The notes under the pieces were generated by a model that searched no databases, was not told the origin of the DNA, and saw only the letters and a list, made by a program, of their open reading frames with translations. Both the position numbers and the translations under genes were made by a program. 64,000 nucleotides of DNA from Pararhizobium_B sp963760965 (lineage in GTDB: Bacteria > Pseudomonadota > Alphaproteobacteria > Rhizobiales > Rhizobiaceae), in NCBI GenBank assembly GCA_963760965.1, contig CAVXEW010000007.1, forward strand, positions 434,001-498,000, given 5' to 3'. Shown in pieces: positions 16,263-28,751 of the stretch. How positions within the stretch are numbered: position 1 is the stretch's first letter; the number at the start of each line of letters is the position of its first letter.

Positions 16263-17210
16263 TCAGTTGGCGCTGTCGGTCGCCTTCGTGCTGTCGCCGC
16301 CTGTCGGCGTGCCCGCGTTGGCGGCATCGTATGCCTTCTTGAGCTGCGGATCCTTGATGTCGACCTTCATATCCTTCCGAGCGCTCTGAAGCACCTCGAG
16401 ATAGCGTTCGCGCATCAGCACCTGCTTGACCTGGCCCGAAACCTTGTCGAGCGGCGGCGGCGGCGCCTTGCGCTTGTCCTCCACCTGGATGACGTGCCAG
16501 CCGAACTGCGTCTTCACCGGCTTCTCCGTATACTGGCCCGGCTTCAGAGCGAAGGCGGCCTTCTCGAACTCGGGAACCATCTGGCCCTGTGTGAAATAGC
16601 CGAGCTCGCCGCCCTTGGCAGCGCTCGGACCGGTCGACTTCTCCTTCGCAAGCTTGGCGAAATCGGCGCCGTTGTCGAGCTGCTTGATGATATCCTCGGC
16701 TTCCTTCTTGGTCTTCACCAGGATATGCCGCGCCTTGACTTCCTCTTCGGGCGGCTGGGCGGCGACTTCCTTCTCGTAGCGCGCCTTGACGTCGGCGTCG
16801 GAGATGCTGTCGACGACCTTGTCCTTGAAATAGAGATTGTGCAGCGCGCGCTCGCGCGTGAACTGCATCTCGTGCTTGAATTCTTCCGACTTGTCGAGGC
16901 CGGCGTCCTCGGCCTTCTTCGCCAGCATCTTGACGTCGACGGCCGTCGACAGTGCGGCAACACGTCGCTGCGCCTCCGGCATCTTTGCGAATTGGGGGTC
17001 GAGGCTGCCCTCGGCCATGTCCAGTTCCCACTGATGGATGTCCATGCCGCCGACTGTGGCTATGATTTTGTTCGGATCGGGCTTCGTGGCCGTGCTGTCG
17101 CTGGCAGCGCCGGCATCGACGGGCGCTTTTGTGTCAGCGGCAACGGCTGGGACCTGCGCGCCTGCGAAAAGCGCGACGAGCGCAGCGGCGAGCATGGTGG
17201 AATAACGCAT
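16263..17210 (-). CDS. Periplasmic parvulin-type peptidyl-prolyl isomerase
   Basis: A 315-residue exported isomerase of the PrsA/SurA/PpiC type that helps fold envelope proteins. The start MRYSTMLAAALVALFAGAQVPAVA is a signal peptide with an AVA/AD cleavage site near residue 25. The rotamase domain occupies about residues 157-250 (ARHILVKTKKEAED through QFGWHVIQVED). It is divergent from secA, which would export it. The ATG at 17210 is the one that starts the signal peptide. Confidence 0.93.
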   Translation of the reverse strand: MRYSTMLAAALVALFAGAQVPAVAADTKAPVDAGAASDSTATKPDPNKIIATVGGMDIHQWELDMAEGSLDPQFAKMPEAQRRVAALSTAVDVKMLAKKAEDAGLDKSEEFKHEMQFTRERALHNLYFKDKVVDSISDADVKARYEKEVAAQPPEEEVKARHILVKTKKEAEDIIKQLDNGADFAKLAKEKSTGPSAAKGGELGYFTQGQMVPEFEKAAFALKPGQYTEKPVKTQFGWHVIQVEDKRKAPPPPLDKVSGQVKQVLMRERYLEVLQSARKDMKVDIKDPQLKKAYDAANAGTPTGGDSTKATDSAN

Positions 17211-17462
17211 GATTGTTCTGGCCTCTGTTGTTTTCGTTTGACGGAGCCACGCCAGGGCGCCGGGCGTCCGGCGCTGCGGTCGGCGCATCTGCCACCGGTG
17301 CGGCGTTGACATCCTCCGACCCCCCTCTTATCTGTCACGCAACCTTGCGTCCAGACAAGTTTCCGGACTGTTCTGGCGGCCTGCGTGCCTCTTGCGTTGT
17401 CTTGGAGAGCACCGTCGCGGCGGATGATGTCCGGCAGACAACCAAGAGAAAGGACCATCTAC

Positions 17463-20186
<2,724 letters not shown>

Positions 20187-20212
20187 CGGCGACGACCGAG
20201 AGGCAGCGACAG

Positions 20213-20247
20213 GTGCGACCGCTGGGGCCGTGAGCCGGCGGTTGCAC
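20213..20247 (+). terminator. Probable hairpin terminator after secA
   Basis: GTGCGACCGC (20213-20222) pairs with GCGGTTGCAC (20238-20247), with one G-U pair, 27 bases after the secA stop. It is followed by GACCGTTTGCC, so there is no long U-tract. Confidence 0.45.
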
Positions 20248-20365
20248 GACCGTTTGCCGTCGGTCTCATTCCCCGCGAATCCATGCCCCGGGGGACTGGG
20301 GCGAACCCTTTGTTAAGGTTGATGTGACACGTTCCGGCGATCCTTTTCGTTGAGGCGCAAGAGAC

Positions 20366-21796
20366 GTGGCGATTAGCGTCATCGATACCGCAGAACGACT
20401 TCTGCCGTCTCGCCTTTGGCGCCGGGCGGAGCCTTTCGTCGTCAAGCTCGACCGGATGCTGGGCGCCTCCGGCGAACGTGCGGTCGCCCAGCGCATGTCG
20501 CTGCTCGCCTTCGGTATCCGGATCGCCAGCGCGGCCATCGCCTTCTTGTCCCAGGTCGTGCTGGCCCGCTACCTCGGAGCCTTCCAGTACGGCATCTATG
20601 TCTTTGTCTGGACCACGGCGATCATTGTCGGCACGCTTGCCTGCCTCGGCTTCGACATTGCCGTCATCCGTTTCCTCCCGAAATACCGCGCTGCAGGCGC
20701 TCATGCGGAGATCCGCGGTCTGACCGTCGCCGCCCGGCTGACGGCTCTGATCGGCGCCATCTTCATCGGTGCAGTCGGCATCACGCTTCTCGTGTTCTTC
20801 GGCAGCGCGATCAGGAGCTACTACGTGGTTCCGCTCTACATCGGCATTCTCATCCTGCCGATGGTCGCGCTCAACGACGTGCTGGACGGCACCTCCCGGG
20901 CGAACGGCTGGATCGTCAACGCGCTGGCGCCGGGCTTCATCGTCCGGCCGCTGCTCATCCTCCTTTTCGTCACGCTCGCAATGACGCTCGGGACGGGCCT
21001 GTCGGCGACCACGGCGCTGATGTGCGCGCTTGCGGCCACCTACGTCACCACCGTTAGCCAATATCTCTTCGTCAGGCACCGGCTCGGCCATCACTTCAGC
21101 GGCGGGACGCTGTCGGTCGATCTCTGGCCCTGGATGAAGGTCTCCCTGCCGATCTTCGTGGTCGAAGGCTTCAATTTCCTGCTGACCAACTCTGACGTGA
21201 TCGTCGTCGGCCTCTTCCTTCCGCCGGACAGGGTGGCCATCTACTTCGCCGCCGCCAAGTCGATGGCGCTGGTGCATTTCGTCCATTTCGCCGTGAAAGC
21301 CGGCGCTGGCCCGCGCTTCTCCGAGCTGATCGCAACAGGGCGGCGCGACGATCTCGCGAGCTCGGTGCACGAGACGATCCTGTGGAGCTTCTGGCCCTCT
21401 CTCGCGGTCGGCGGCGTCGTCGTCGCGCTTGGGCCGTTTCTGCTCTCGCTGTTCGGACACGGCTTCAAGTCGGGCGTCGGCATCATGGCCCTGCTCTTCG
21501 TCGGCATTATCGCGAAGGCTTCGGTCGGGCCGGGCGAGGTCCTCCTCACCATGGCGGACCAGCAGAAAGTCTGTGTCCTGGTCTATGCCGGCGCGCTCAC
21601 TGTCAATATCACCCTCAACGTCGTCCTCATCCCGCTCTATGGCATCTACGGGGCGGCCGCAGCGACGGCGATCGCGATGGTGGTCGAGGCAGTGCTACTC
21701 TTCATCGTCATCCGGCGCACGCTCGGCATCGCCACATTCGCCTTCGCCCCCGCCCGCTGGCGGCAGGGCGGCTCGGGCGAAGCCGGGGCCGGTTGA
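20366..21796 (+). CDS. Polysaccharide (Wzx/MATE-like) flippase
   Basis: A 476-residue integral membrane protein with about twelve predicted transmembrane helices, related to the oligosaccharide flippase and lipid-II flippase group (Polysacc_synt). The lead includes RIASAAIAFLSQVVLARYLGAFQYGIYVF, a typical first-helix pair, and the C-terminal half has VYAGALTVNITLNVVLIPLYGIYGAAAATAIAM. It starts at GTG with GAGG upstream. Only two bases separate it from the next gene, so the two form an operon. The exported glycan is unknown, and no glycosyltransferase is adjacent. Confidence 0.88.
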   Translation: MAISVIDTAERLLPSRLWRRAEPFVVKLDRMLGASGERAVAQRMSLLAFGIRIASAAIAFLSQVVLARYLGAFQYGIYVFVWTTAIIVGTLACLGFDIAVIRFLPKYRAAGAHAEIRGLTVAARLTALIGAIFIGAVGITLLVFFGSAIRSYYVVPLYIGILILPMVALNDVLDGTSRANGWIVNALAPGFIVRPLLILLFVTLAMTLGTGLSATTALMCALAATYVTTVSQYLFVRHRLGHHFSGGTLSVDLWPWMKVSLPIFVVEGFNFLLTNSDVIVVGLFLPPDRVAIYFAAAKSMALVHFVHFAVKAGAGPRFSELIATGRRDDLASSVHETILWSFWPSLAVGGVVVALGPFLLSLFGHGFKSGVGIMALLFVGIIAKASVGPGEVLLTMADQQKVCVLVYAGALTVNITLNVVLIPLYGIYGAAAATAIAMVVEAVLLFIVIRRTLGIATFAFAPARWRQGGSGEAGAG

Positions 21797-21798
21797 CG

Positions 21799-23082
21799 AT
21801 GCCGGCTCCCGGTCACGACATTGAAAACGGCGGCGTCTCCGCACCCCCCCCGTCCGGAATGGCCGCCCTCCAGCCGCCCCCGCCAGGCGACGCGACCCTG
21901 GGCCTCGGTCGCGCGGGCCGCTCCCTGACCATCTATCCCGCCGAGGCCGGCTACGAACTGCAGCCCGAGCTCGACTTCCTGACCTATCGCGCGCTGGAAC
22001 CGAACGCGTTCTATTCCGGCCGCTTCCTCGCGCCGGCGATGCCGCGGCTCGAGGACCGGCTGATCCGCCTTCTGGTCATGCGCGATACCAGCGAAGCGCG
22101 CAGCCGGCTGAGATTCGTCATGCCGTTCTCCATCGAGCGGCCCGGCTTTGCCGTCGGCCCCTCCATCATGCGCACATGGGCGAATTCCTTCGGCCCTCTC
22201 GGCACGCCGCTGCTCGACGCGGAAGACGCGGCGGAGACGATCGAGGACCTGCTCGAAGGGCTGACGTCGAAGGCCCTGGGCCTTCCGCGCGTCCTCGTCC
22301 TCCCGGACCTCCGGCTGGACGGTCCGACCACTCGCACTTTGCGCGCCGTAGCGATTTCCCGCAACCTGCCGATAACCGAGACCCTGCCGCAGGAACGCCC
22401 CGTCCTGGAAAGCCTGCTGGACGGAGAGACCTATCTCCGTCAGGCGCTCTCGAAGAACCACCTGCGCGAGATGAACCGGCAGTGGTCGAGGCTGCAGGAG
22501 TTCGGACGGCTTACCCACGAAGTCGCCCGGCAGCCAGGGGAAATCGGCCAGCGTCTCGAGGAATTCCTGGCGCTGGAGGCCGACGGCTGGAAGGGCAGGC
22601 AGCGCTCGGCCATGGTTTCCGACCGCTATCGCGCGGCCTTCGCCCGCGAGGCGGTGACCAACCTCGCCGAGATCGACGCCGTGAGGATTCATACCCTCAA
22701 CCTCGACGGAGCAGCGATCTCAAGCATGATCGTCTTCGTGCTCTCCGGCGAGGCCTACACCTGGAAGACCGCATATGACGAAAACTTCGCCCGCTATTCG
22801 CCGGGCAAGCTCCTGATGATGCGGCTGACCGAATGGCATCTCGACGACGCCAACATCCTGCGCACGGATTCCTGCGCGGTGCCGGATCACCCCATCATGA
22901 GCCGCTTCTGGCGCGAACGGATCCGGATGGGCACGCTGGTCATCGGCCTGGACCCGCAGCGCGACCGGGACGTGAGACAGGTGGCGACGCAACTCCACCT
23001 CTACCAGAATACCCGGAACCTCGCGCGCAGGCTGCGTGAGCGGGTCCGATCGCTCGCACGCCAGCACCGCGGCGAAGGCTGA
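21799..23082 (+). CDS. GNAT (BioF2/FemAB-like) acyltransferase partnered with the flippase
   Basis: A 427-residue cytoplasmic protein with the double-GNAT fold seen in CelD/BioF2-like acetyltransferases. The LRQALSKNHLREMNRQWSRL helix and the FLALEADGWKGRQRSAMV-type core are the recognisable parts. Family members sit beside polysaccharide genes and are thought to acylate sugars or lipid-linked intermediates. It begins two bases after the flippase stop. The first 35 residues are a Pro/Gly/Ala-rich tail. The exact acceptor is unknown. Confidence 0.8.
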   Translation: MPAPGHDIENGGVSAPPPSGMAALQPPPPGDATLGLGRAGRSLTIYPAEAGYELQPELDFLTYRALEPNAFYSGRFLAPAMPRLEDRLIRLLVMRDTSEARSRLRFVMPFSIERPGFAVGPSIMRTWANSFGPLGTPLLDAEDAAETIEDLLEGLTSKALGLPRVLVLPDLRLDGPTTRTLRAVAISRNLPITETLPQERPVLESLLDGETYLRQALSKNHLREMNRQWSRLQEFGRLTHEVARQPGEIGQRLEEFLALEADGWKGRQRSAMVSDRYRAAFAREAVTNLAEIDAVRIHTLNLDGAAISSMIVFVLSGEAYTWKTAYDENFARYSPGKLLMMRLTEWHLDDANILRTDSCAVPDHPIMSRFWRERIRMGTLVIGLDPQRDRDVRQVATQLHLYQNTRNLARRLRERVRSLARQHRGEG

Positions 23083-23098
23083 GACGCGCCGGCTCCCG

Positions 23099-24742
23099 TC
23101 AGTCCTTCCCAGCCTGTTCCTCCGCGGCGCGCCTTCGCAATTCGCGCCGCACGACCTTGCCGGTGGTGGTCATCGGCAGGCTGTCGACGAAGGCGACCTC
23201 CCTGGGATATTCGTGTGCGGAGAGCCGCTCCCGCACCCACCTGGCGATATCTGCGGCCAGCGCATCGTCGGGCGTAACACCAGGCTTGACCACGACATAG
23301 GCCTTGACGATCTGGGTGCGCACAGCGTCCGGCTTGCCGACCACCGCCGCAAGCGCGACGGCCGGATGGCCGGCAAGGCAGTCCTCGATCTCCCCGGGGC
23401 CGATACGAAAGCCGGAGGAAGTGATGATGTCGTCGTCGCGTCCAAAGAATGTGATGTAGCCTTCGTCGTCCTCGACGGCCTGGTCGCCGGTCAGCATCCA
23501 ATCTCCGCGGAACTTCTCGCGCGTTGCCGGCTCGTCCTCCCAGTATCCGAGAAACATGACCGGATCCGGCCAGCGAATGGCTATCTCGCCAGCCTGCCCG
23601 GCCGGCACCCGGGCGCCAGCGGTGTCGATCAGCGCGACGTCGTGGCCCGGCACCACCTTTCCGATCGCCGGCGGACGTCCCACGCCCAGCCGCACGTTCG
23701 ACGCGACGACGGCGTTGCATTCCGTCTGGCCGTAGAGCTCGTTGACCGGAACGCCGAGTTCCCGTCTTGCCCACTCGTAGGCCTCCCGTCCGAGCGGTTC
23801 GCCGGCCGACGAAACCGAGCGCAGGTCGAACGAGAAGCGCTGGCGCGGCTGGTCGACGGCTGCCATCAGCCGCAGCGCCGTCGGGGGAATGAAGGCGTTG
23901 CGCACCTTCATCTCGGAAAGGATCCTGAAGGCCGTCTCACCGTCGAATTTCTGGGCCCTTGAAGCCACCACCGGAACACCGAGACTGAGTGCGGGCAACA
24001 GAGCGTTCAGGAGTCCTCCCGCCCAGGCCCAGTCTGCAGGCGTCCACATGCGGTCTCCCTGCCGCGGCATGAAATCGTGGACGAACTGGATTCCCGGCAA
24101 ATGGCCGGGCAGCACGCCATGGCCGTGCAGGGCGCCTTTCGGAGGCCCGGTCGTACCGGAGGTGAAAATCATCAGGGCCGGCGTCTGGGGCGTCGTGCCG
24201 GCGGTCTCGAACTCCTGCGGGCCGCCGGCGACCATGTCATCGAAGTCGGCGGCTCCGTCCGACGCAGCCGCTCCGGTCGCCACGATGAGTTTCAGCGCCC
24301 GCAGGCGATGCCGGATGCCGGCCAGCTTTTCCAGGCCGGTTCCGTCGACGACGATCGCTCTGGCGCCCGAAAGCACGAGACGGTACTCGATGGCGTCCGG
24401 CCCGAAGAGCAGCGCCAGAGGAACGGCAATAGCGCCCAGCTTGTAGATGGCGACATGCGCAATGACCGCCTCGAAACCCTGCGGCAGCAGAATGGCGACG
24501 CGGTCGCCACGGCCGACACCTGCAGCATTCAGGGAACCGGCGAAGGCCGAGGCCTTCGCGGCGAGGGTGCCGTAGGTCATGCTCGCGTGATCGCCGTCGG
24601 GCTCGAAATATTCGAGGCAGACGCGCTCCGGTTCGCGCTCTGCCCATCGGTCCGCAACTGCCCCCGCGATGTTGAAGTGCACCGGAACCTCCCATGCGAA
24701 ATCGCGCATCAGAGCTTCGTAGCTGTACGCAGGCTCAAGCAT
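23099..24742 (-). CDS. Acyl-CoA synthetase (AMP-binding, medium-chain type)
   Basis: A 547-residue adenylate-forming enzyme joining a carboxylic acid to coenzyme A. The P-loop reads FTSGTTGPPKGALHGH, the A5 motif NELYGQTECN, the A8 hinge GRDDDIITSSGFRIGPGEIE and the catalytic lysine lies in TTTGKVVRREL. The overall style matches the ACSM/medium-chain or aryl acid group. The substrate is not determinable. The ATG at 24742 has AGGGGA six bases upstream. It is divergent from a LysR regulator, a likely controller. Confidence 0.9.
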   Translation of the reverse strand: MLEPAYSYEALMRDFAWEVPVHFNIAGAVADRWAEREPERVCLEYFEPDGDHASMTYGTLAAKASAFAGSLNAAGVGRGDRVAILLPQGFEAVIAHVAIYKLGAIAVPLALLFGPDAIEYRLVLSGARAIVVDGTGLEKLAGIRHRLRALKLIVATGAAASDGAADFDDMVAGGPQEFETAGTTPQTPALMIFTSGTTGPPKGALHGHGVLPGHLPGIQFVHDFMPRQGDRMWTPADWAWAGGLLNALLPALSLGVPVVASRAQKFDGETAFRILSEMKVRNAFIPPTALRLMAAVDQPRQRFSFDLRSVSSAGEPLGREAYEWARRELGVPVNELYGQTECNAVVASNVRLGVGRPPAIGKVVPGHDVALIDTAGARVPAGQAGEIAIRWPDPVMFLGYWEDEPATREKFRGDWMLTGDQAVEDDEGYITFFGRDDDIITSSGFRIGPGEIEDCLAGHPAVALAAVVGKPDAVRTQIVKAYVVVKPGVTPDDALAADIARWVRERLSAHEYPREVAFVDSLPMTTTGKVVRRELRRRAAEEQAGKD

Positions 24743-24799
24743 CTTCATTCCCCTGCCCGCCAAGTACGCTTCAGTCGAGCCGCATTGTCTTCTTATTGT

Positions 24800-24828
24800 T
24801 GGGCTCGCAAGCCGCCCGTCTCATAATT
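24800..24828 (+). promoter_or_regulatory. Candidate promoter of the LysR gene
   Basis: TTGGGC (24800-24805), 17 bases, CATAAT (24823-24828) points toward the LysR gene from within the 206-base divergent region shared with the acyl-CoA synthetase. Confidence 0.4.
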
Positions 24829-24948
24829 GCCGAGCAACGGCGCCGGCGCAAGCTGTGCCCGAGGCGAGATCCGTTCGTTCTTTTCGATGGAACCGGCCGG
24901 AGCGATCTGCCAGAATGCCGCACTGCAGACTTCCGGACCGGCAGGACC

Positions 24949-25866
24949 ATGACACTCGAACAGTTGCGCATATTCGTCGCAGTGGCCGAGCGCGAACACG
25001 TGACCCGCGCAGCGCGGGCACTCAACATGACACAGTCGGCGACGAGTGCTGCCGTGGCTGCCCTGGAGTCGCGCTATCGGACACGGCTCTTCAGCCGGGT
25101 CGGCCGGGGCATCGAACTCACCGAGGCCGGGCGGCTTTTCCTGGCCGAGGCGCGGGCGGTGCTCGCACGCGCGACAGCGGCCGAATCCATGCTCGCCGAG
25201 CTTGCCGGCCTCAGGCGCGGCACGGTCCGCCTCGCCGCCAGCCAGACAGTGGCGAACTACTGGCTGCCGCCCCGTATGACGCGCTTCCACCAGGAGTTTC
25301 CGGATATCGGCCTGCCACTCAGGATCGGCAACACCGAGCAGGTCGCCGGCATGGTCGATGACGGCAGCGCCGACCTCGGCTTCATCGAGGGCGATCTCGA
25401 TGCGCCACGGCTCGCCGTGCAGAAGGTCGCCGACGACCGCCTCGTCCTTGTCGTCCACCGCGGGCACCCCTGGGAGCGGCGCGCGCCCGAGGACTGGTCC
25501 GCCCTGGCAACCTCCCGCTGGGTCCTTCGCGAGCCCGGCTCGGGCACCCGCCTGATGTTCGAGAACGCGTTGCGGAACCATGGACTTCGGCTGTCCGACC
25601 TCGACATCGCGATGGAACTTCCCTCGAACGAGGCCGTGCTGGCAGCAACCTGCGCGGGAGGCGGCGCCACCGTAATGTCCGAACTCGCAGCGGTTTCCGC
25701 GCTGCGTTCCCGCCTGGCCGTCGTCGTGCCGTTCGGATTGCCGATGCGCAGCTTCTATCTCGTCCACCATTCGCAGCGCCATCTTGGTCCGACGGCCAGC
25801 GCCTTCAGGAAGGCAGCCGTCGCGCCCGCCGGTGCACTCCCGCCGCCGGTCGCGGCGCATGCGTGA
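24949..25866 (+). CDS. LysR-family transcriptional regulator
   Basis: A 305-residue regulator. An N-terminal winged helix-turn-helix is visible as MTLEQLRIFVAVAEREHVTRAARALNMTQSATSAAVAALESR (in order), followed by a periplasmic-binding-protein-like effector domain (GTVRLAASQTVANYWLPP onward). The effector is unknown. Its divergent position suggests that it controls the acyl-CoA synthetase at 23099-24742. An AGGA site precedes the ATG. Confidence 0.93.
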   Translation: MTLEQLRIFVAVAEREHVTRAARALNMTQSATSAAVAALESRYRTRLFSRVGRGIELTEAGRLFLAEARAVLARATAAESMLAELAGLRRGTVRLAASQTVANYWLPPRMTRFHQEFPDIGLPLRIGNTEQVAGMVDDGSADLGFIEGDLDAPRLAVQKVADDRLVLVVHRGHPWERRAPEDWSALATSRWVLREPGSGTRLMFENALRNHGLRLSDLDIAMELPSNEAVLAATCAGGGATVMSELAAVSALRSRLAVVVPFGLPMRSFYLVHHSQRHLGPTASAFRKAAVAPAGALPPPVAAHA

Positions 25867-26077
25867 AACGGAGATGCGAAGACAGGGACGCCGAACCGCA
25901 TTCGATGTAGGTTTCGCCGGTGCCTCATCCGAAGGCCGTAGGTAGCGAAACCGTTCGAGCCGTTGCACCTCGGGTACACGCAAAGGTTAAACTGGCGGCG
26001 CGGCCGGACAGTGCCGCCGATCAGCGCGTTGGTTGCTGGCTTCCGGAATTTCTTCACGAACTCGAGGGGCATCGCCG

Positions 26078-28342
26078 ATGACGCGGCAAGCATGGCTAGG
26101 CATTGCAGCGCTCGGGCTGATCGTGCTGGCGGTCCTGGGCGGAGCCGTCATGCACGAACGCGACCGGCGGGTTGAATTCGTTTCACTTGCCAAAGGCGAG
26201 AGCGACATCCATCCGGGCCGCACGTTCGAGGCCGCCTTCCTTCGCCCGGCTCCGTCGAACGCAACCGCGGTCCTGACCGGCGGCGGAGTAACCCTCGCCA
26301 CCACCGTCAGGCGCGTGGAAGGCGCCCCCTCGCGACTTTCGATCCGGCCCGACGCGCCCCTGCAATGGGCAAGTTCCTATCGTCTCTGCATCCTGCAGCA
26401 GCATCAGCGCTATGTGCAACTACTGATCGGGCCCCGCACGAATTGCATCTCCTTTCGGACGCGGAAGAAGCCGCCACCTTCCGGCCCGGCTGACGCGCCC
26501 ATTCTCGTCGTCACCGGGCGCGACGCCCTCTACGGTGCGTTCTATGGTGAGATCCTGAAGGCGGAGGGACTGAACAGCTACGCCACGCGGTCCTCCGGAG
26601 ACTTTGGCGCCAAAGCCCTCGATGACCGCAAGGTCGTCGTCCTCGCCACATCCATGCTCGGGGAACCCGCGATCGAGGCCCTCTCGTCCTGGGTTCGCCG
26701 GGGTGGTCTTCTGATCGCCATGCGGCCGCAACCGGAACTCTATCCCCTCCTCGGCCTGAAGCGGTTTTCCGCCGGCTCGCTCAACGCGGCCTCGCTTCTC
26801 GCCGACCGTACCCTCAGCGCTTCTCGCGGCATCTCCGGACGGCCGCTCCGGCTCCACGGCCAGATCGGGTTGCTCACCCCCTCCAGAGACGACCGGACTT
26901 CGGCAGCCGGCGGACGCGACGCGGGCGACGGCACTGCCGGCGAGGACGTCCGCACCCTCGCGCAGCTGGCGGATGTCCACGACAAGCCGTTGCCTTACGC
27001 GGCAGCCACCATCGTGAAGCGCGGCCGCGGGCATGCCGTTGCATTCGCCTTCGACCTGGCGACTTCCATCGTGCTCTCCCGCCAGGGAAACCCGCTGTGG
27101 GCAGGCAATGAGCGTGACCATTCCGTGAACCGGCGGCCGGACGACCTTTTCTATCCCGACTTCGTCGACCTCGACAACGTGGAGGTGCCGCAGGCCGACG
27201 AACTACAGCGGCTGTTTGCCAACACCATCGTCTCCGACGCGCCGCAGCCGGTTCCAAGGTTCTGGTATCTGCCGGGAAACCGGCGGGCGGCCATCATCAT
27301 GGCCGGGGACGACCACGCCACCAGGAACGGAACCCGATCCCTGTTCGACCGCCTCGAGGCGGAAAGCCCCCCCGGATGCCGACGCGACGCCTGGAATTGC
27401 CTGCGCGCCACCTCCTACCTCACGCCTCCGACAAAGCTGGCGCGTCCGCTTGCCGAGCACTACTCGAGGCTCGGCTTCGAACTGGGCGTCCATGTGGACA
27501 GCGGGTGCAGGAACCGCCCGACGAAGGCGGTGGCGAACGCCGTCCGAAAGCAGATGGTCGCCTTTCACGACCGCTACCCGCTTCTCCCCCCGCAGACGAC
27601 GCACCGCATTCACTGCATCGTCTGGAACGGCTGGGTCGACCTACCGCGCATCGAGCGGCAAAACGGCATCCGGCTAGATATGAACTACTATTACTGGCCG
27701 CCCTGGTGGATCAAGCAGCGCCCGGGTTTCATGACGGGATCGGGTTTCCCGATGCCCTATGTGGACGAGAACGGCAAGGTGCTCGATATCTACCAGGCCG
27801 CCTCGCACCTGGTGAACCAGGACGGTGTGCCGCAGGAGTACGGCATTTCGGTCATGCTCGACCGCGCCCTCGGCAACGACCAGTTCTTCGCCGCTCTCGG
27901 AACCCACTACGACTATACCGACCGGTTTGCCGACCGCCTCGTCAATGCAGCCCGGGAGCGCGGCGTCGCCCTGATCACGGCGCGTCAGATGCTCGCCTGG
28001 CTTGACGGACGCAACGGTTCGCGCTTCAGCCGCATGCAGTGGAACGGCACGAGCCTGACCTTCGCGACGGACGTCCACCCGGGCGCCGAGCACGCCTCCG
28101 TGATGCTGCCCGCTTCCTTCGCGCATTCACGGCTGGCCGCCCTGACCTGCGGCGACCGGGCGATGCCGGTGACCCGGCAGACCATAAAGGGTCTCGAATA
28201 CGGCTTTGCGCCCGCGTTTTCCGGAGAATGCGAAGCTCGCTACGTCGCCGAGGGCGGAACTGGCGCCCCTGCCGCAAAAGGCGAGGAAGACCGGCCGACG
28301 GGCTCGATCCCGAACAGCGGAGACGCCGGATCCCGCCACTGA
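26078..28342 (+). CDS. Large envelope protein with deacetylase-like domain, not recognised
   Basis: A 754-residue protein. An N-terminal signal anchor covers about residues 6-25. A region at about 145-240 reads like a class-I glutamine-amidotransferase or ThuA-type fold (ILVVTGRDALYGAFYGEIL, VVVLATSMLGEPAIEALSSW). A second half starts near residue 400 with RRAAIIMAGDDHATRN and continues with LGFELGVHVDSGC, the D-D and H positions expected of a divergent NodB-like polysaccharide deacetylase barrel. GAGGGG precedes the ATG. The function is not assigned; secreted or periplasmic glycan processing is an inference. Confidence 0.8.
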   Translation: MTRQAWLGIAALGLIVLAVLGGAVMHERDRRVEFVSLAKGESDIHPGRTFEAAFLRPAPSNATAVLTGGGVTLATTVRRVEGAPSRLSIRPDAPLQWASSYRLCILQQHQRYVQLLIGPRTNCISFRTRKKPPPSGPADAPILVVTGRDALYGAFYGEILKAEGLNSYATRSSGDFGAKALDDRKVVVLATSMLGEPAIEALSSWVRRGGLLIAMRPQPELYPLLGLKRFSAGSLNAASLLADRTLSASRGISGRPLRLHGQIGLLTPSRDDRTSAAGGRDAGDGTAGEDVRTLAQLADVHDKPLPYAAATIVKRGRGHAVAFAFDLATSIVLSRQGNPLWAGNERDHSVNRRPDDLFYPDFVDLDNVEVPQADELQRLFANTIVSDAPQPVPRFWYLPGNRRAAIIMAGDDHATRNGTRSLFDRLEAESPPGCRRDAWNCLRATSYLTPPTKLARPLAEHYSRLGFELGVHVDSGCRNRPTKAVANAVRKQMVAFHDRYPLLPPQTTHRIHCIVWNGWVDLPRIERQNGIRLDMNYYYWPPWWIKQRPGFMTGSGFPMPYVDENGKVLDIYQAASHLVNQDGVPQEYGISVMLDRALGNDQFFAALGTHYDYTDRFADRLVNAARERGVALITARQMLAWLDGRNGSRFSRMQWNGTSLTFATDVHPGAEHASVMLPASFAHSRLAALTCGDRAMPVTRQTIKGLEYGFAPAFSGECEARYVAEGGTGAPAAKGEEDRPTGSIPNSGDAGSRH

Positions 28343-28490
28343 CCCCCCCCGCCGCGGTCGCCCGTCCTCCGCGGCACCTCCGCAGCCTGCGGTAACGCGG
28401 CGGCGATACGTCTCGCAGCGCTCGCCGGAGGAATGCCAGCAAGCGCGACATTCGCCCCGCCGGCACGCCTCTGACCTTTCGGAAAATCTG

Positions 28491-28575
28491 TGGTGCCCCT
28501 GGCCGGGATCGAACCAGCACTCCTTGCGGAACGCGATTTTGAGTCGCGCGCGTCTACCAATTCCGCCACAGGGGC
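28491..28575 (-). tRNA. tRNA-Leu (anticodon CAA)
   Basis: On the minus strand an acceptor stem GCCCCTG pairs with CAGGGGC before ACCA, so CCA is encoded. The D-arm GGCGGAATTGGTAGACGC is typical of leucine. The anticodon loop CTCAAAA gives CAA, reading UUG. A long variable arm marks class II. The T-arm is GGTTCGATCCC-like. No integrase lies near the 3' end. Confidence 0.95.
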
Positions 28576-28751
28576 ATCGCGCGTTGTCGACCGTCGCGAT
28601 GCCGCCGGACTATAAGGACCGGCAATTTCGCGTCAACACGCTTTTTGGCCGGCCGTCGGGCAATCATCAGAAGGCCGGTGTGATAACGTCCTGTTTACCT
28701 TGCGTGGGAATCTTCGTAGAAGCGCCCGCATCCTCAGCAATGGATTTCCCC

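Noticed and set aside
25910..25952. Inverted repeat GGTTTCGC/GCGAAACC after the LysR gene
   Set aside because: Only 8 bp with a 27-base loop and no U-run. It is too weak to call a terminator.
26033..26077. Earlier in-frame start for the 754-residue protein
   Set aside because: The ATG at 26078 has GAGGGG upstream and begins a signal anchor. The 15-codon extension breaks that pattern.
28491..28751. tRNA-Leu as an integration site for a mobile element
   Set aside because: No integrase, direct repeat of the tRNA end, or compositional change was seen on either side.
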